Source: Sarcomyxa edulis (lineage: Eukaryota; Basidiomycota; Agaricomycetes; Agaricales; Mycenaceae). Taken from it: 64,000 nucleotides of DNA. Below are positions 13,501 through 23,564 of the stretch, in pieces (within the stretch, counting starts at the first letter, position 1; each line of letters starts with the position of its first letter). Under the pieces are notes generated by a model that saw only the letters and a program-made list of their open reading frames with translations, did not search any database and had not been told where the DNA came from. The translations under genes and the position numbers were made by a program. The stretch spans positions 2,294,001-2,358,000 of the forward strand of contig QUOL01000002.1 of the NCBI GenBank assembly GCA_009761415.1, written 5' to 3'.

Positions 13501-13926
13501 AGATTTGTAGGAGGAGAAGGTGTCGACCATGTTAGATCATTGAGATTGAGACTGTCACGACCGCAACGTAGTAAATCAAGATCGGTAAGAGAGCTGAATT
13601 GGAGGAGTAATATCCTTACAGATATGTCTGTGACTGAGGAAACCCGTCTGCAGATTCGCCTCCAAATATTATCATGGAGCGACTTTCGGGTTAACATAGA
13701 CCACGGTGAGCAAAGACTGAAATCGGGAAACGCGCAATGAACCTAACCTTGTCTCATCATAACCAACGGCAGCGTCCTTTAGAGGAGGAGGCGCTGACCC
13801 GCTAAGTAAACCGGTGAGATTGATCCATTGAAGAGGAGGTACAGGGTCGGAAGCTTGTGCGCGAGAAACAGCGAGCGATGAAAGCAGATGAAGAAAGAGA
13901 AGAAATAACGAAATAGATTTTGCCAT
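10589..13926 (-). CDS. Kelch-repeat protein with signal peptide and multi-pass membrane C-terminal half
   Basis: Read on the minus strand from 13926, the spliced product is close to 1,000 residues. A signal peptide (MAKSISLFLLFLHLLSSLAVSRA) precedes a beta-propeller of kelch repeats with the usual GG pairs, including SMIIFGGES, FVVIGGKGSNGQALSDVW, FYLAGGFDGTN, VIAAGG and DIIVFGGRDESGKYLSELW. A Ser/Thr-rich spacer follows, then hydrophobic helices from HPFDTAVVHKVLAPVSIALLLP through GHGRAGLAFFLGLYGVIPLLML. A Ser/Arg/Pro-rich cytosolic stretch and a last group of helices (IVIHVLFHAFLLGLCVVSL, FLAWIVVFYALLLMFAW) come before a polar, acidic tail. The His residues in the first helices loosely recall cytochrome b561 cores, but I cannot show haem ligation. 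It is probably a surface or endomembrane protein with a lumenal propeller; its ligand is unknown. Confidence 0.85.
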
Positions 13927-16372
13927 TCCCCGGATAGAAAAGGAGCAATGCTAGATGGCAGTCGAGTAGACTGGCAAAGATTTGAGGCCAGCACTTGGGA
14001 GAAAGAGAACCTCTCGGAAGTAGTTTTGTTCGGTGAGTCGGAGACGCGTGAAAGGTAAGCGACTATTCCGGGATTTCTACCACGTGGCTCTCAAGTCCCG
14101 ACCTCTCAACATCTCTCAATTTTGAATTTTACTTTTTCGACTTCAATTTGCTGTGGCTCATTCACTGTAAAGTATATAGGTTTTGTTCTCGAGGATCCAT
14201 CTCATGCATGTCTGTTTATCAGGTTCACATCTGTCTGGGTATCTGGCTGCAGCAGTCGTGTCATAGGCTTGACCTCACATGTCATTTGTCCTGCCTCGAA
14301 CATATGGCGGTCTCGACGGGAAATACCAGACATCTGCCCGCGACACTTTCAGAGGCTTTACTCTGAGTACGGCCGTGGACTTTGTCACCTTGGATGGTTG
14401 CCACTCTGAGGCCGGCTTGTTTGATGCCAGCTCTCGTTTTCCTCGACGGCCTGTCAATTTTCACGGAGCGAGCGTGTAGCGTTATATCTACTTGGTCGCT
14501 CATGTCTCGCGATGCTCAATTCTCGCATTAATGCTTCACCGCATGAATCGATACGCGTGCCACTCCCCGACCCCGATACCGCCCTCGATGAACTCTATCC
14601 CACCATCACGCTCCACTTTTGTTCAAACCCTCTTCATCATGATGGACAATACAATAGCATTCCAAGGAAGAAATACCCACCTCCCTTCTGGCCGCTGTTC
14701 GAACCTTGTGCACTCTGTCGTCGCTCTAGGATTCGGCCGAACGTATTTCGAGTCCTTCCGTAATGGACCCTAACCAGACGACCCCATAGGAGTGTCTTTT
14801 CGTTGGGGAGATGGGCGTTGATCTTATGATCAAAGTCACTCTCCTTGATGCTTCCTTACTGGCTTTACTTTTGGAACTTCTCGATAAAGACATAGTGCAC
14901 AACGTCACTCTCGAGTCGACGGCCGATGTACACAAAGAGGCCAGCCCTCGAGGTCTAATCTCGTCTACGACTAGACCTGCATGCTCTGAATAGTTTCCAG
15001 AAATCTCGAGTGGCCGTCACATTATTTCGGTACTCTTGACCCCATCGTTGGAATGCGTCATAGTCCATGGGCCAGAATAATCAATTCAACGCACACAGCT
15101 AAAGCGGGACAAGGGACTGATGTTACAGTCGGTAGGAGCCGCTCATCTCTCTCTCGCTTTTGTTCTACTAACGATATGACTACCAGCCGCCTCCATTTTA
15201 ACTGATAAGCCAAATTTCGGGGTCGCACATACCATATTCGGTCGTATATTGCTGTGACGCTCATATGCTGTTGTAATTCATGCGTCAGGCACTTCAGCTG
15301 AGGTCCGATATAGCCAACGGTCATGAGACAGATTAGGAGAAAATATTCTCCTTCTACTCAAACACAAGAGGGACGATCCGGCACGACGGCATTTGATTGT
15401 CACCATCATCTCTGCCTACAGGGAAATCTCAAGCTTAATCGCAAGAACCCATCGATACATCAGCCGACCAACCCCCTTGCCCTATCGTCCCCGGTGCCCT
15501 TGGTAGTTTCAAAACGTTGGCCTCCCCTCCACTGAGCGGCACAATAAGTCGATCTAGGCCGTACAACTACACGCCACATGTATAGGCTATGCCTTCTGGA
15601 GGAAGGTTGTTGGACAATGACGGGTCGTGGGATTAATATCTCGACGGTCTGTACTTTGAGCGATAACGCCATCTTCACGGTCGGCAGGGGCTCCTGATTC
15701 CAGCCCCATCCAGAAAATACGTTTGATATCATAGCGGTCGAGGCTGTAATTGGTCGCTCTTAGCTTGATATCCTGGCAAAATTAGAATCACGATAGTTAT
15801 TATGTGCTTCTTCCAGCGACCTAGAATGTTATGCGTGCTGCACGTTGCCGGGCGCAGTTCCACGAGGGAACAGCCCGGTAAACAGCCCGAGGAACAGCCC
15901 TGGTACGCATGTTGCTACATTGTGGCAGATCAAGTGAGTGAGAATGCTAGAACTCGGGGAAGGGTCATGGGACATGTAATTCCGTGGTTATCGATACGTT
16001 GTAGACACTTCTATTAGGGTCATTATTGTATTTTTGGGGCCTTGAATAGAGAGTCTGGGACACGACGGAGGTTTTGTAATTGCGAACTAGCTCGACCTGT
16101 GCTTGGGTGTCAAAGTTTCGACCAAAAAGGGTAGTTCCGCTGTTTCGGGTCATAGTTGCCTATTGCGACAACAATAAATAGGACCAAATAGTTGGGTGGT
16201 TTGTACCATATATAGTAGTTTTGACTTTGGTCCTGTGTGGCATCGTGGGCCTAAAGGCTCCGAGGCCGGGGCTAGCCGACAAGAAATTACTAAAAAAGGC
16301 GAAACATCCATAGCAATCCATCGAATCAGGCCATGTTGTCGCTTCTTTTTCTGTCAACGTCGATTTGGAACA
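13927..16372. other. Long intergenic region, no gene recognised
   Basis: Across 2.4 kb only short open frames occur (for example 14122-14409, 14492-14773, 15802-16017). None has recognisable motifs or splice-linked neighbours. The left end should contain the promoter of the kelch gene and the right end that of the next gene. A small GC-rich direct repeat (ACAGCCCGG/GAGGAACAGCCC-like units) lies around 15866-15902. It could hold a non-coding RNA or a decayed element, but I see no positive evidence. Confidence 0.45.
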
Positions 16373-17143
16373 ATGCACCCTCAGCCGAACCCAAAGCGTC
16401 TTCTCACAGAACAGACTCATGATGCACTCGTGGCATCCGATAAGCTCATCAATCCATCGTATGCTCCTTTTCCCCCGTTCTTTTCTCCCCGAATGAACGG
16501 CTTTATACAGTACCCCTTCCGATCTTGCTGCCCGTCTCCAGAACGTAGGTTCACGCGTCAGAAAAAGCACGTTCTTCTCATACTACTCTTCCCATCGGTT
16601 AGCCATCTAATCAACGCGTTAATCGCGTTTGTATCAGATGTAATGGAGGGCTATACTACATCTCGTTTTGACCGGTCTCCCTCGTCTCCAGCCAAACTCT
16701 GGGGTACCACCACTAATCCGCCGATCTTCCGCTCAGCCAACGACACTCTCCACGCTGTATTCTCTTCGTCTTCATCTTCGGCCCAAACTCCGCCAATCTC
16801 CCCAAAGAAGCGTGCACGTCAGGAGGAATCGGAGTATGAACTTGGGGAAATCGATGACACTGAGATGCAGACGGGATCTGATGGGGAGTACATGTCTAGC
16901 CTCGGTCATGATATCGGACATAGACCCGTGAAGCCCCTGCGGAAACCCCGAAGATCTCTGCTTGAAACAAGTTCTTTGCCCACGGGTTATTTCCAATTCT
17001 CAGGACAGCATGCTGATGCTCAATCATCGGCCAACATGGATACAATGATGGACGAGAAAAGTACAGAGGAAGGGGAGGAGGAAGAGGAGGACTGGAGCAC
17101 GCTCAATTCATCCGGCTCTCAATTTCAACCTATGGGGTTATGA
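16373..17143 (+). CDS. Small unknown protein with basic and acidic tracts
   Basis: The start ATG 16373 (MHPQPNPKRLLTEQTHDAL) and the stop at 17141 are in one continuous frame of 256 codons. A canonical intron from 16459 to 16602 also fits: it is a multiple of three and would remove a Pro/Phe-rich segment, leaving about 208 residues. The conserved-looking parts are the N-terminal LLTEQTHDALVASDKLINPS and the central YTTSRFDRSPSSPAKLWG. A basic PKKRARQEE stretch resembles a nuclear localisation signal, and the C-terminus is strongly acidic (EEGEEEEEDW). No enzyme motif or membrane segment is seen. Nuclear location is inference. Confidence 0.65.
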   Translation: MHPQPNPKRLLTEQTHDALVASDKLINPSYAPFPPFFSPRMNGFIQYPFRSCCPSPERRFTRQKKHVLLILLFPSVSHLINALIAFVSDVMEGYTTSRFDRSPSSPAKLWGTTTNPPIFRSANDTLHAVFSSSSSSAQTPPISPKKRARQEESEYELGEIDDTEMQTGSDGEYMSSLGHDIGHRPVKPLRKPRRSLLETSSLPTGYFQFSGQHADAQSSANMDTMMDEKSTEEGEEEEEDWSTLNSSGSQFQPMGL

Positions 17144-17814
17144 AAGGTTCTATTTTTCTGTCAGTGCTCTTCCTCGCTTCTTCCATGAACTGTAAAACAT
17201 GACCTTTTTGTGTCTGCCTTCTTCAGATCCAATGTATCATCTCCGTCCTTTCTTTTACCTTTCAATTGTGTGTAGGACCATCTTTCCTTTCTGTACAATA
17301 CACAAACCGGCTTTGTCTTATCGCAAAAAAAACACGTTGAAAACGCCGTCTTCCACAGCACCATCTCATCGGCCCCGTGAAGATTTAACGTACGCAGTCA
17401 TATGTTTTCCTTCCTTGCTTGAGAATTGTCCCTGAAAAAAGAAAAACAGTTTAGCGCGGCGCTTCATGAAAAAAAATGCCAGATCTCGGAAATTGATCGT
17501 CCAGATCTTCTTATCAACCAGAATGAACCGGCACGAACCAAAAGGTCTTCCAAGACCCCACGACTTTATTACTCAATCTGGGCAAAATGTCCACTGATAG
17601 TGGTAAGGAATACGACTTGCTCATCAACATCACCGGGGGATTTCTATATTCTATATATTCTATTCACATCGCTTGCGGTCAATTTCGCTGATTCACACTG
17701 CTACCGCTACCGGCGGTACTCACGGCAGGCAATCTTGTAACGGTTAACATTCTTAAAGCCTGGCTAGATCCATCCCCTCTCTCCCTTGTCCCCCCCCTTC
17801 TCTTCCCCCCAATA
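17144..17814. other. Intergenic region upstream of the zinc-finger gene
   Basis: About 670 bp hold the 3' flank of the small unknown gene and the presumed promoter of zinc-finger copy A, including AT-rich TCTATATATTCTAT sequence near 17645-17665 and pyrimidine-rich tracts just before the start codon. No gene is seen. Confidence 0.5.
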
Positions 17815-19997
17815 ATGTGTCCTCCTTCTCCCGTCGACGATTCTTCGCACAACGCACCCCGCAATCACTCGTATCGTACCAGAGATGATGCGTACAATGA
17901 ATCGTGAGTGTTCAGCGGGTTCCTTTCCTGCCCCACACCGCCGTGTGGGGCAACCAACATTGCCCTCCCTTTGATTTGGACGATGTCTAGCGATTATTAT
18001 TATAATCCTACACTCATAAACGTCTACATATCATCGAACCATTCATCCCTTCCCTTCCCTCCCGTCTCCCTTTCCATCTATATCTATCCCCATCCATCCG
18101 AAGCCTGTATTCGTATGTTAACGCCACACTTTTCCTTTCCCCCCTCTAGCAGATCTACAGAGAGGCGTTCTCGTTCTCGTGTGGCAGAGAGCCCTTCGGT
18201 ATCGACATTCCGCCCTCTGGATACGTTGGCGGCTATAGCTATAGCGTCCAGCTACGCCACCCCGGCGTCCCCACACGAGTCGGATGGACTGACGCCTGAG
18301 CGTCAGGAAGCGCTTCAGCGTGCGCTTCGTGCTGCGCCTAGGTTGGTGTTACAGTACTGTACTCGGGATGATATTCGTGAATTCCATGCTGATACTTATT
18401 GTGAAGGTCGGGGTTGGGGTTGGGATTACGCTCGGAGAATAGGTCGTCGCCTTTAATGTCCCTCAGTCATATCCTCCATGGATCTCCTGATTCTAGGTTA
18501 GTATACATATCTATCTCATCATCATCATCATCCACTCCTCTCATCATCATCATCATCTTCTTCTTCTAACACTGTATGTATACTATCCCCATCCCCATAG
18601 AACGCCCTCCCAACCATCTCTAGCAGTGTTCAAAGCACCCACTGCTACGTATATGTGGCCCACCCTCCAAGCATCCTCGACCATGGCGATGGGGAGTTCC
18701 ACCTCCGGCTCCGGCTCCTCGTTGTATGTGGAGTTCATACGGGAGGATAATAGACGATTCGAGAGTCCTGGACGGCCTTCGTATGAGGTGTATGATTCTG
18801 AGTGAGTTATCTATCATCTTCGTTCTTCGCTAGCCGGGTTGCTGATCTTGGGATTAACTAATAGTGTTGAGTCGCCGCTGTCGGATACGCGGTCATTACC
18901 CGCTGACGGACGTGAGGATGAGCATGATACTGGGTAATACTAATACTTTTTGTGCAACCCTCGAATCAATCTGAACTGATGTGTTATACCGCCAGTAACG
19001 ATTCAGACGGGTCATTCGCTGAGCCTCTCCGGTCAGTCCCAGTCTCGACTATCAACCCTTGGATACTAAATACTTGTATATAGTACCAGAACCGGTCGTC
19101 GCGCCGCCGAACGAGCAACCAGATCCTCGCCCTACGCCAGACCAAACAAAACACCCAGACAAGACGTACACGTCCAGCACACCGGCCTAACCATCCTCGG
19201 TCCCGACACCAACCGTCGTCTCAAAGCCTCCCGACCCCGCAGACCCGCACTCATCTCCGAGCTAGGCATCGACGATATACCGCGGCACTTGTACCACATC
19301 GGGCCTGAACCACCCGAGTGGGAGATGTATGCTACGCCGGGACAACAAGTTCGTGGGACGCCTTTGCATTATACTTGTCGGTGGGTTGGTAGGCTGCCGA
19401 ATGGGCAGCATGTTACTTGTGGTTATACGGCTAAGAAGGTGGGTGTTTGTGGTTGGATTTGTGCCTCCTGTGGTTTTCGTTGATGAATGGGTTTTTTTTG
19501 GTAGCAACTCGTGAAGAGGCATATCCAGAATACTCATATGGAGTATAAGTGAGTGCGATGATATATGATTGGTGTATAAGGTACTTACTGGACCTGCATC
19601 TCTTTTTGAAGGCCTTACATCTGTAACCTGTGTGACGATGCCTTCCCTCAGGTAGGTTGCTCTACCAAGCTCTCACAAGTCCGTACTGACAGTTCTCTTT
19701 ATGCTTGCAGAAGACATCGCTTCAGAACCATATAGATGCTCAGTAAGTCTACACTCTTCTACACACGATGAAACAATTAACTAAGCCCGTTTCAACAGCC
19801 TCAATATCAAGCGTCACAAATGTGGTGAACCGGGTTGCAATGAACGCTTCAGGGACGGTCCTCGCCGGCTCAGGCATCTCGTTTCCGTCCATCGTTATAC
19901 TCCCAGGGACTGCAAGGCGAAACATCGGCCTTGGGAAATGTGCTCGCTCAACCAATCCTCGGTGTACGAGTCTTTCGAGCCGTGGATGTTTTACTGA
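17815..19997 (+). CDS. C2H2 zinc-finger protein, copy A (intact)
   Basis: Start ATG 17815 (MCPPSPVDDSSHN). Exons were joined by eye; the tract around 18443-18625, with its ATC repeats, is the least certain. The N-terminal half is Ser/Arg-rich and probably disordered. A conserved-looking block (GLTILGPDTNRRLKASRP, ELGIDDIPRHLYHIGPEPP) precedes three fingers. Finger 1 has long Cys spacing (YTCRWVGRLPNGQHVTCGY, then KRHIQNTH). Finger 2 is classic C-x2-C (YICNLCDDAFPQ, then LQNHIDAH). Finger 3 is HKCGEPGCNERFRD with RHLVSVH. It ends WMFY-stop at 19995-19997. It probably binds DNA in the nucleus; the target is unknown. The 3' half, from 18769 to the 3' flank at 20347, is repeated downstream as copy B, and part of the 3' UTR again as copy C. 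Confidence 0.82.
18516..18567 (+). repeat. Interrupted ATC trinucleotide repeat
   Basis: Runs of ATC/CAT triplets, interrupted near 18532-18540 and turning into CTT triplets, lie in a probable intron of zinc-finger copy A. Confidence 0.8.
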
Positions 19998-20347
19998 GGG
20001 GCGCCCGTCTGGTACTGAGGCCTTCAGGTGGATGGCTTCACTCGCGCGCGCGTCTGTCTGGTTCTGTGGATGGAGGATACCCTTATGCTGTAAATGTCAT
20101 TTGAAGCTGGGCTGGATGCCGTCGGATACACGCTAGATGGCGTTCAGGCTGTTGGGTTAGTATACATATGCATATCTGTCTCTCTTGTTAATGCGGGTTT
20201 GGTTTATTCTTTTGAATAGTCTTTTTTGTAGCTGTAGTAGTTGTTCTTTCGCTTTTCGTTCGCTGTATTCCCTCGCAATCCATTTGTTTGAGTTGTTCCG
20301 CGATAAGTTTTGACGTGAGGTACGAACGACTCACACTTATCTAAGGA
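18769..20347 (+). repeat. Duplicated unit, copy A (zinc-finger gene 3' half plus 3' UTR)
   Basis: This segment matches 20452-20491 plus 28663-30146 closely in exons, introns and about 350 bp of 3' flank. The match ends after ACTTATCTAAGGA, where the two copies diverge. It defines the left member of a tandem duplication whose right member was later interrupted. Confidence 0.85.
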
Positions 20348-20491
20348 TAAGATAAGAAGCGCATGAAAGAGTCTTGTTGACTGGCGCTCGCGTGGCGTGA
20401 GAAACGCCTTAGTTCTTCCCCACTTCAATCGTCGTCGCCGCCGATTTCAAGTGGACGGCCTTCGTATGAGGTGTATGATTCCGAGTGAGTT

Positions 20492-21841
20492 GTTTACTCG
20501 TGAAGTGCCGTCTGCGCCGGCGCAAACCTTGCTTGCGATTTTCTGGTTTTTGAATCGTTCTCAATTATAAAAGCGAAAAGCTCGTGTTTGTGTTTGACCT
20601 TGAAAGTATCAAGTCCGACTTATCACCCGAAGTCACAGTCTTGCTTTCCACAATGTCGAAACTGGTGCTTGATATACACGGGTGTAGAAACAAGTGGGAA
20701 ACAATCTAGTCACTGATATTGACATGGTTCAAAGGCGCTGGTAAGGTAATGGGTATAAGCAGCCCTCAGGCTCTGAACAAAAAGTGTTGAAGAGTTTGAT
20801 CTTCGTCATTGCTTTGTCGCGTACCTCCTCAGCGAGCCACGCAAAGCCTGAACAAGACATATTTATCTCGCGTGTGGCAAGGTGGGGAGAGGATCCCGCG
20901 ACCACGAGAGCATGTACTGAGGTCATGACGATGGAGACAGAGGGAAAGTTAAGGCTGCCGTAAATCGAAAAAATGAACGGCTACCCATCCGCAGGTATCG
21001 ATGCACTGTGGAGTCAATTCAGTTCTCGAGAGGCACACATCAAGTGGTAGTTCTCCAGTGGGCCTATAAAATACGGAGGGCAAGCAAGTAGACAATCGAT
21101 AAATGTTGATACGGACAACTGACCAATGGCAGGTATGATAGCAATTGACACCCGCTGGAGTCTGTGGCCGCAATCAAAGGGCACTGCGTCTGCCGCCTCA
21201 GACCTTCCCTCTAGTATTGGTGAGACGATGACAACATGAAATGCTCACATTGGACGATGTTCGGATAGTTTATTAGGGTCATGTACGCATCGGACACACC
21301 GAGAAGCAATGATGGTATGAGATAACCTATGGCAGATTCTGACACGTTGGTGAGTGGCTGATAGCGCCCACTGGCAGATCGACGAGTTGCTGAATATATC
21401 GACACCTTGACGAAAATCAAGGCTTCAATCTCGAAACCTCAGGTGCTATCAGAGAAAAATAACATATAGGGTACTCACAGCACGGAATAAAACACGTTAT
21501 TTATGTATTGTTCATGAGCACAGGTACGAGGGCGAAACGATTCGGAGTGGCAAGTTGGCTCCAACTTGTTGGATGATTCCGTGACAGTAGTAGGTACTCA
21601 GAGCACTTATAAGAGGTATTTCCTTTGAGATGTAGCCTGGCAAGTTACTTCAGATGATTATCGCAGCTCGGAGCAAAAAATGCGCGAACGAGCCGGAGCG
21701 AGACTCATAGATGCCTTGAGACGAGAGAGAGCGAGAGACTTTTTTTTTTGGAAGGCAGCGGTGCAGTGGCGGTGCGGCTAGCAAATAACGCACGCGCGGC
21801 GGCAAATGCCGGTGAGTCGCGATCTGGCTTCAATTATGGGT
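20492..21841. other. Non-homologous segment left of the retroelement
   Basis: About 1.35 kb inside the enlarged intron of zinc-finger copy B has no counterpart in copy A and lies outside the element's terminal repeats. I find no convincing ORF or terminal inverted repeats. It includes a short GC palindrome near 20512-20523 and a T-run near 21738. It may be remains of an older insertion or filler from the duplication. Confidence 0.4.
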
Positions 21842-22038
21842 ACTATGTGCTTTATCGCTCCTGTGTCCATAAGTAGGCTCAAGGGATCGAAGATTCCAAT
21901 TGTATTTTGGTAAATATAAAACGACTTTTGACTAAGTCCAAAGTGTAGGTAAAAGAGGGTTGGGTAAAAACTGGGAGTTTTTCGACCCGAAACACTAGCC
22001 CGGACCTAAAAGAGGAAAGGCCTTCAATGAGCTGTGAT
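21842..22038 (-). repeat. Ngaro-like split repeat B2 (outer right end)
   Basis: This 197-bp sequence matches 23228-23424. It runs from ACTATGTGC to GAGCTGTGAT on the plus strand and forms the 3' terminus of the element. Confidence 0.93.
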
Positions 22039-22180
22039 GGGCGGGAGGGCCCATGCAGCTCGTGAGGCTTCCACGTGTCTCGTACTAAATGCGTCGAGTC
22101 AGGTGAGTATGTTCATTCGAGAATGTAATCCTGCAAACGAAGTGGCTTGGGGTTAGAGCCATGGAATGTGTGTAACTGGG

Positions 22181-22702
22181 TCATTGGCGGAGGAAGGTGG
22201 GACAAACCTCGGTACGACCAGCGAGGGCATATTTAGACAGTCTGGGAGTTTGGTGGGCGCTGCCCATCCACTGCCCGAACTTCTTCATGTAGTAGCGATA
22301 CCTGTGGATGATGGAGTGACGGATCCTCCACGGGCGGCTGAGGTCAGTCCGTCCAATGGGAAGCCGAAGGTATGCTGAGATTTTGGTACCAAATTCAACG
22401 ATGTGGAGAGTGACCCAGTACTCATCCACCTCTTCCACTCCTACCACAGCACCAAAAAATGGAGGAGGAATGGAGGCAGGGCGTGCCGCCGAGGGAAGAA
22501 AGAAAGTTAATTCCGTGCGGTGGAGAACGGTGGTGCGGTTGACAGCGATGGAGTCGTAGACCAAATCGGTGGTGTTTGCGCTATTGCCCAAGTGCCGGGC
22601 ATAGGTCCACGCCTGAATTGAGGACTGTCCATCACGATGAGGGGTGATCATGATGGCGTCTTGTTGGATGAGAAGGTGAATAGGTGAGGTACTGCTGGAC
22701 AT
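22181..22702 (-). CDS. Accessory ORF in the A2-B2 spacer of the retroelement, unknown function
   Basis: This 173-codon frame lies entirely in the roughly 1-kb spacer between repeats A2 and B2, in the element's sense orientation. It begins about 385 bp downstream of A2, much as the Gag-like ORF begins about 130 bp downstream of A1. The protein is fairly ordinary in composition (MSSSTSPIHLLIQQDAIM, FFGAVVGVEEVDEYWV, IIHRYRYYMKKFGQWMG). I recognise no domain, signal peptide or zinc knuckle. If A repeats hold the promoter, A2 could drive it separately from the main transcript. It could instead be a chance frame or captured host sequence. Confidence 0.5.
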   Translation of the reverse strand: MSSSTSPIHLLIQQDAIMITPHRDGQSSIQAWTYARHLGNSANTTDLVYDSIAVNRTTVLHRTELTFFLPSAARPASIPPPFFGAVVGVEEVDEYWVTLHIVEFGTKISAYLRLPIGRTDLSRPWRIRHSIIHRYRYYMKKFGQWMGSAHQTPRLSKYALAGRTEVCPTFLRQ

Positions 22703-23085
22703 GGTAACAGGCGGCGGCGTTTAATGAGAGAAGACTTATTGGAAATGAATGAGTGGTTGGGCAATATTGGGTATGGATGAGTAGTGCCGACGTGTGGACA
22801 ATATGGTTACACTTGGATATGTGAAGGGGGGGAAACAGGTGAACGGTGGCTTATATTGCATGGGAGTGCAACCTGGCCACTTGGAGATTTGGGAACAAGA
22901 CGGGTCCAGAACTGGTGAGGAAACGTAATAGTTCGGCTATGGTTGGGAGGCAGATAAACATATCAGGGCAATCTGGAAGCTGGTGGTGGTCTCCAAGATG
23001 ACGCCTGGATGTCTGGACGGGTTTGTTACGAAAGAATGGATATTATTATGACGAGATACATGCTGCCAAAGGAGTGGGTGGGTGG

Positions 23086-23227
23086 GGAACAAAAGAGAGT
23101 GAGCCTCGTATTGACCCGAGAGCTGCGGTCGCGTTGAGGCGAAAGGAAAGAATTCTCGCCACAACGCCTGTCACGCTCATAGTCCACCTTCTGTGACACC
23201 TCGTGCCTCACTTTTCTCAGAATACAA
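23086..23227 (-). repeat. Ngaro-like split repeat A2 (internal)
   Basis: This 142-bp copy of the sequence at 28399-28540 abuts B1 with no intervening base, forming the B1A2 junction typical of split direct repeats. Confidence 0.93.
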
Positions 23228-23424
23228 ACTATGTGCTTTATCGCTCCTGTGTCCATAAGTAGGCTCAAGGGATCGAAGATTCCAATTGTATTTTGGTAAA
23301 TATAAAACGACTTTTGACTAAGTCCAAAGTGTAGGTAAAAGAGGGTTGGGTAAAAACTGGGAGTTTTTCGACCCGAAACACTAGCCCGGACCTAAAAGAG
23401 GAAAGGCCTTCAATGAGCTGTGAT
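23228..23424 (-). repeat. Ngaro-like split repeat B1 (internal)
   Basis: This 197-bp copy of the sequence at 21842-22038 lies between the end of the recombinase ORF and A2. Confidence 0.93.
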
Positions 23425-23564
23425 ACCCAAGGGTTAGGAGCTCTCGCGACGCGTCAAGCGAATAGAAGGACTCCCAAGAACAAGGAGTGAGAGATCGCTT
23501 ACCTTTAATGGCGACGAACCGGAGGCATTGTGTACCGGGTGAATGGCTCCAATATCGGGTGACC

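Noticed and set aside
14122..15732. Several 60-95 codon frames on both strands
   Set aside because: No motifs, no matching splice sites to extend them, and frequent mutual overlap, as expected by chance.
18516..18567. CRISPR-like spaced repeats
   Set aside because: Simple trinucleotide runs in a eukaryotic intron, with no repeat-spacer structure.
21842..23424. Direct repeats as LTRs of a Ty1/Ty3 retrotransposon
   Set aside because: The repeats are split (A1...B1A2...B2), not a single pair flanking the whole element, and the element encodes a tyrosine recombinase in place of a DDE integrase and lacks a visible protease.
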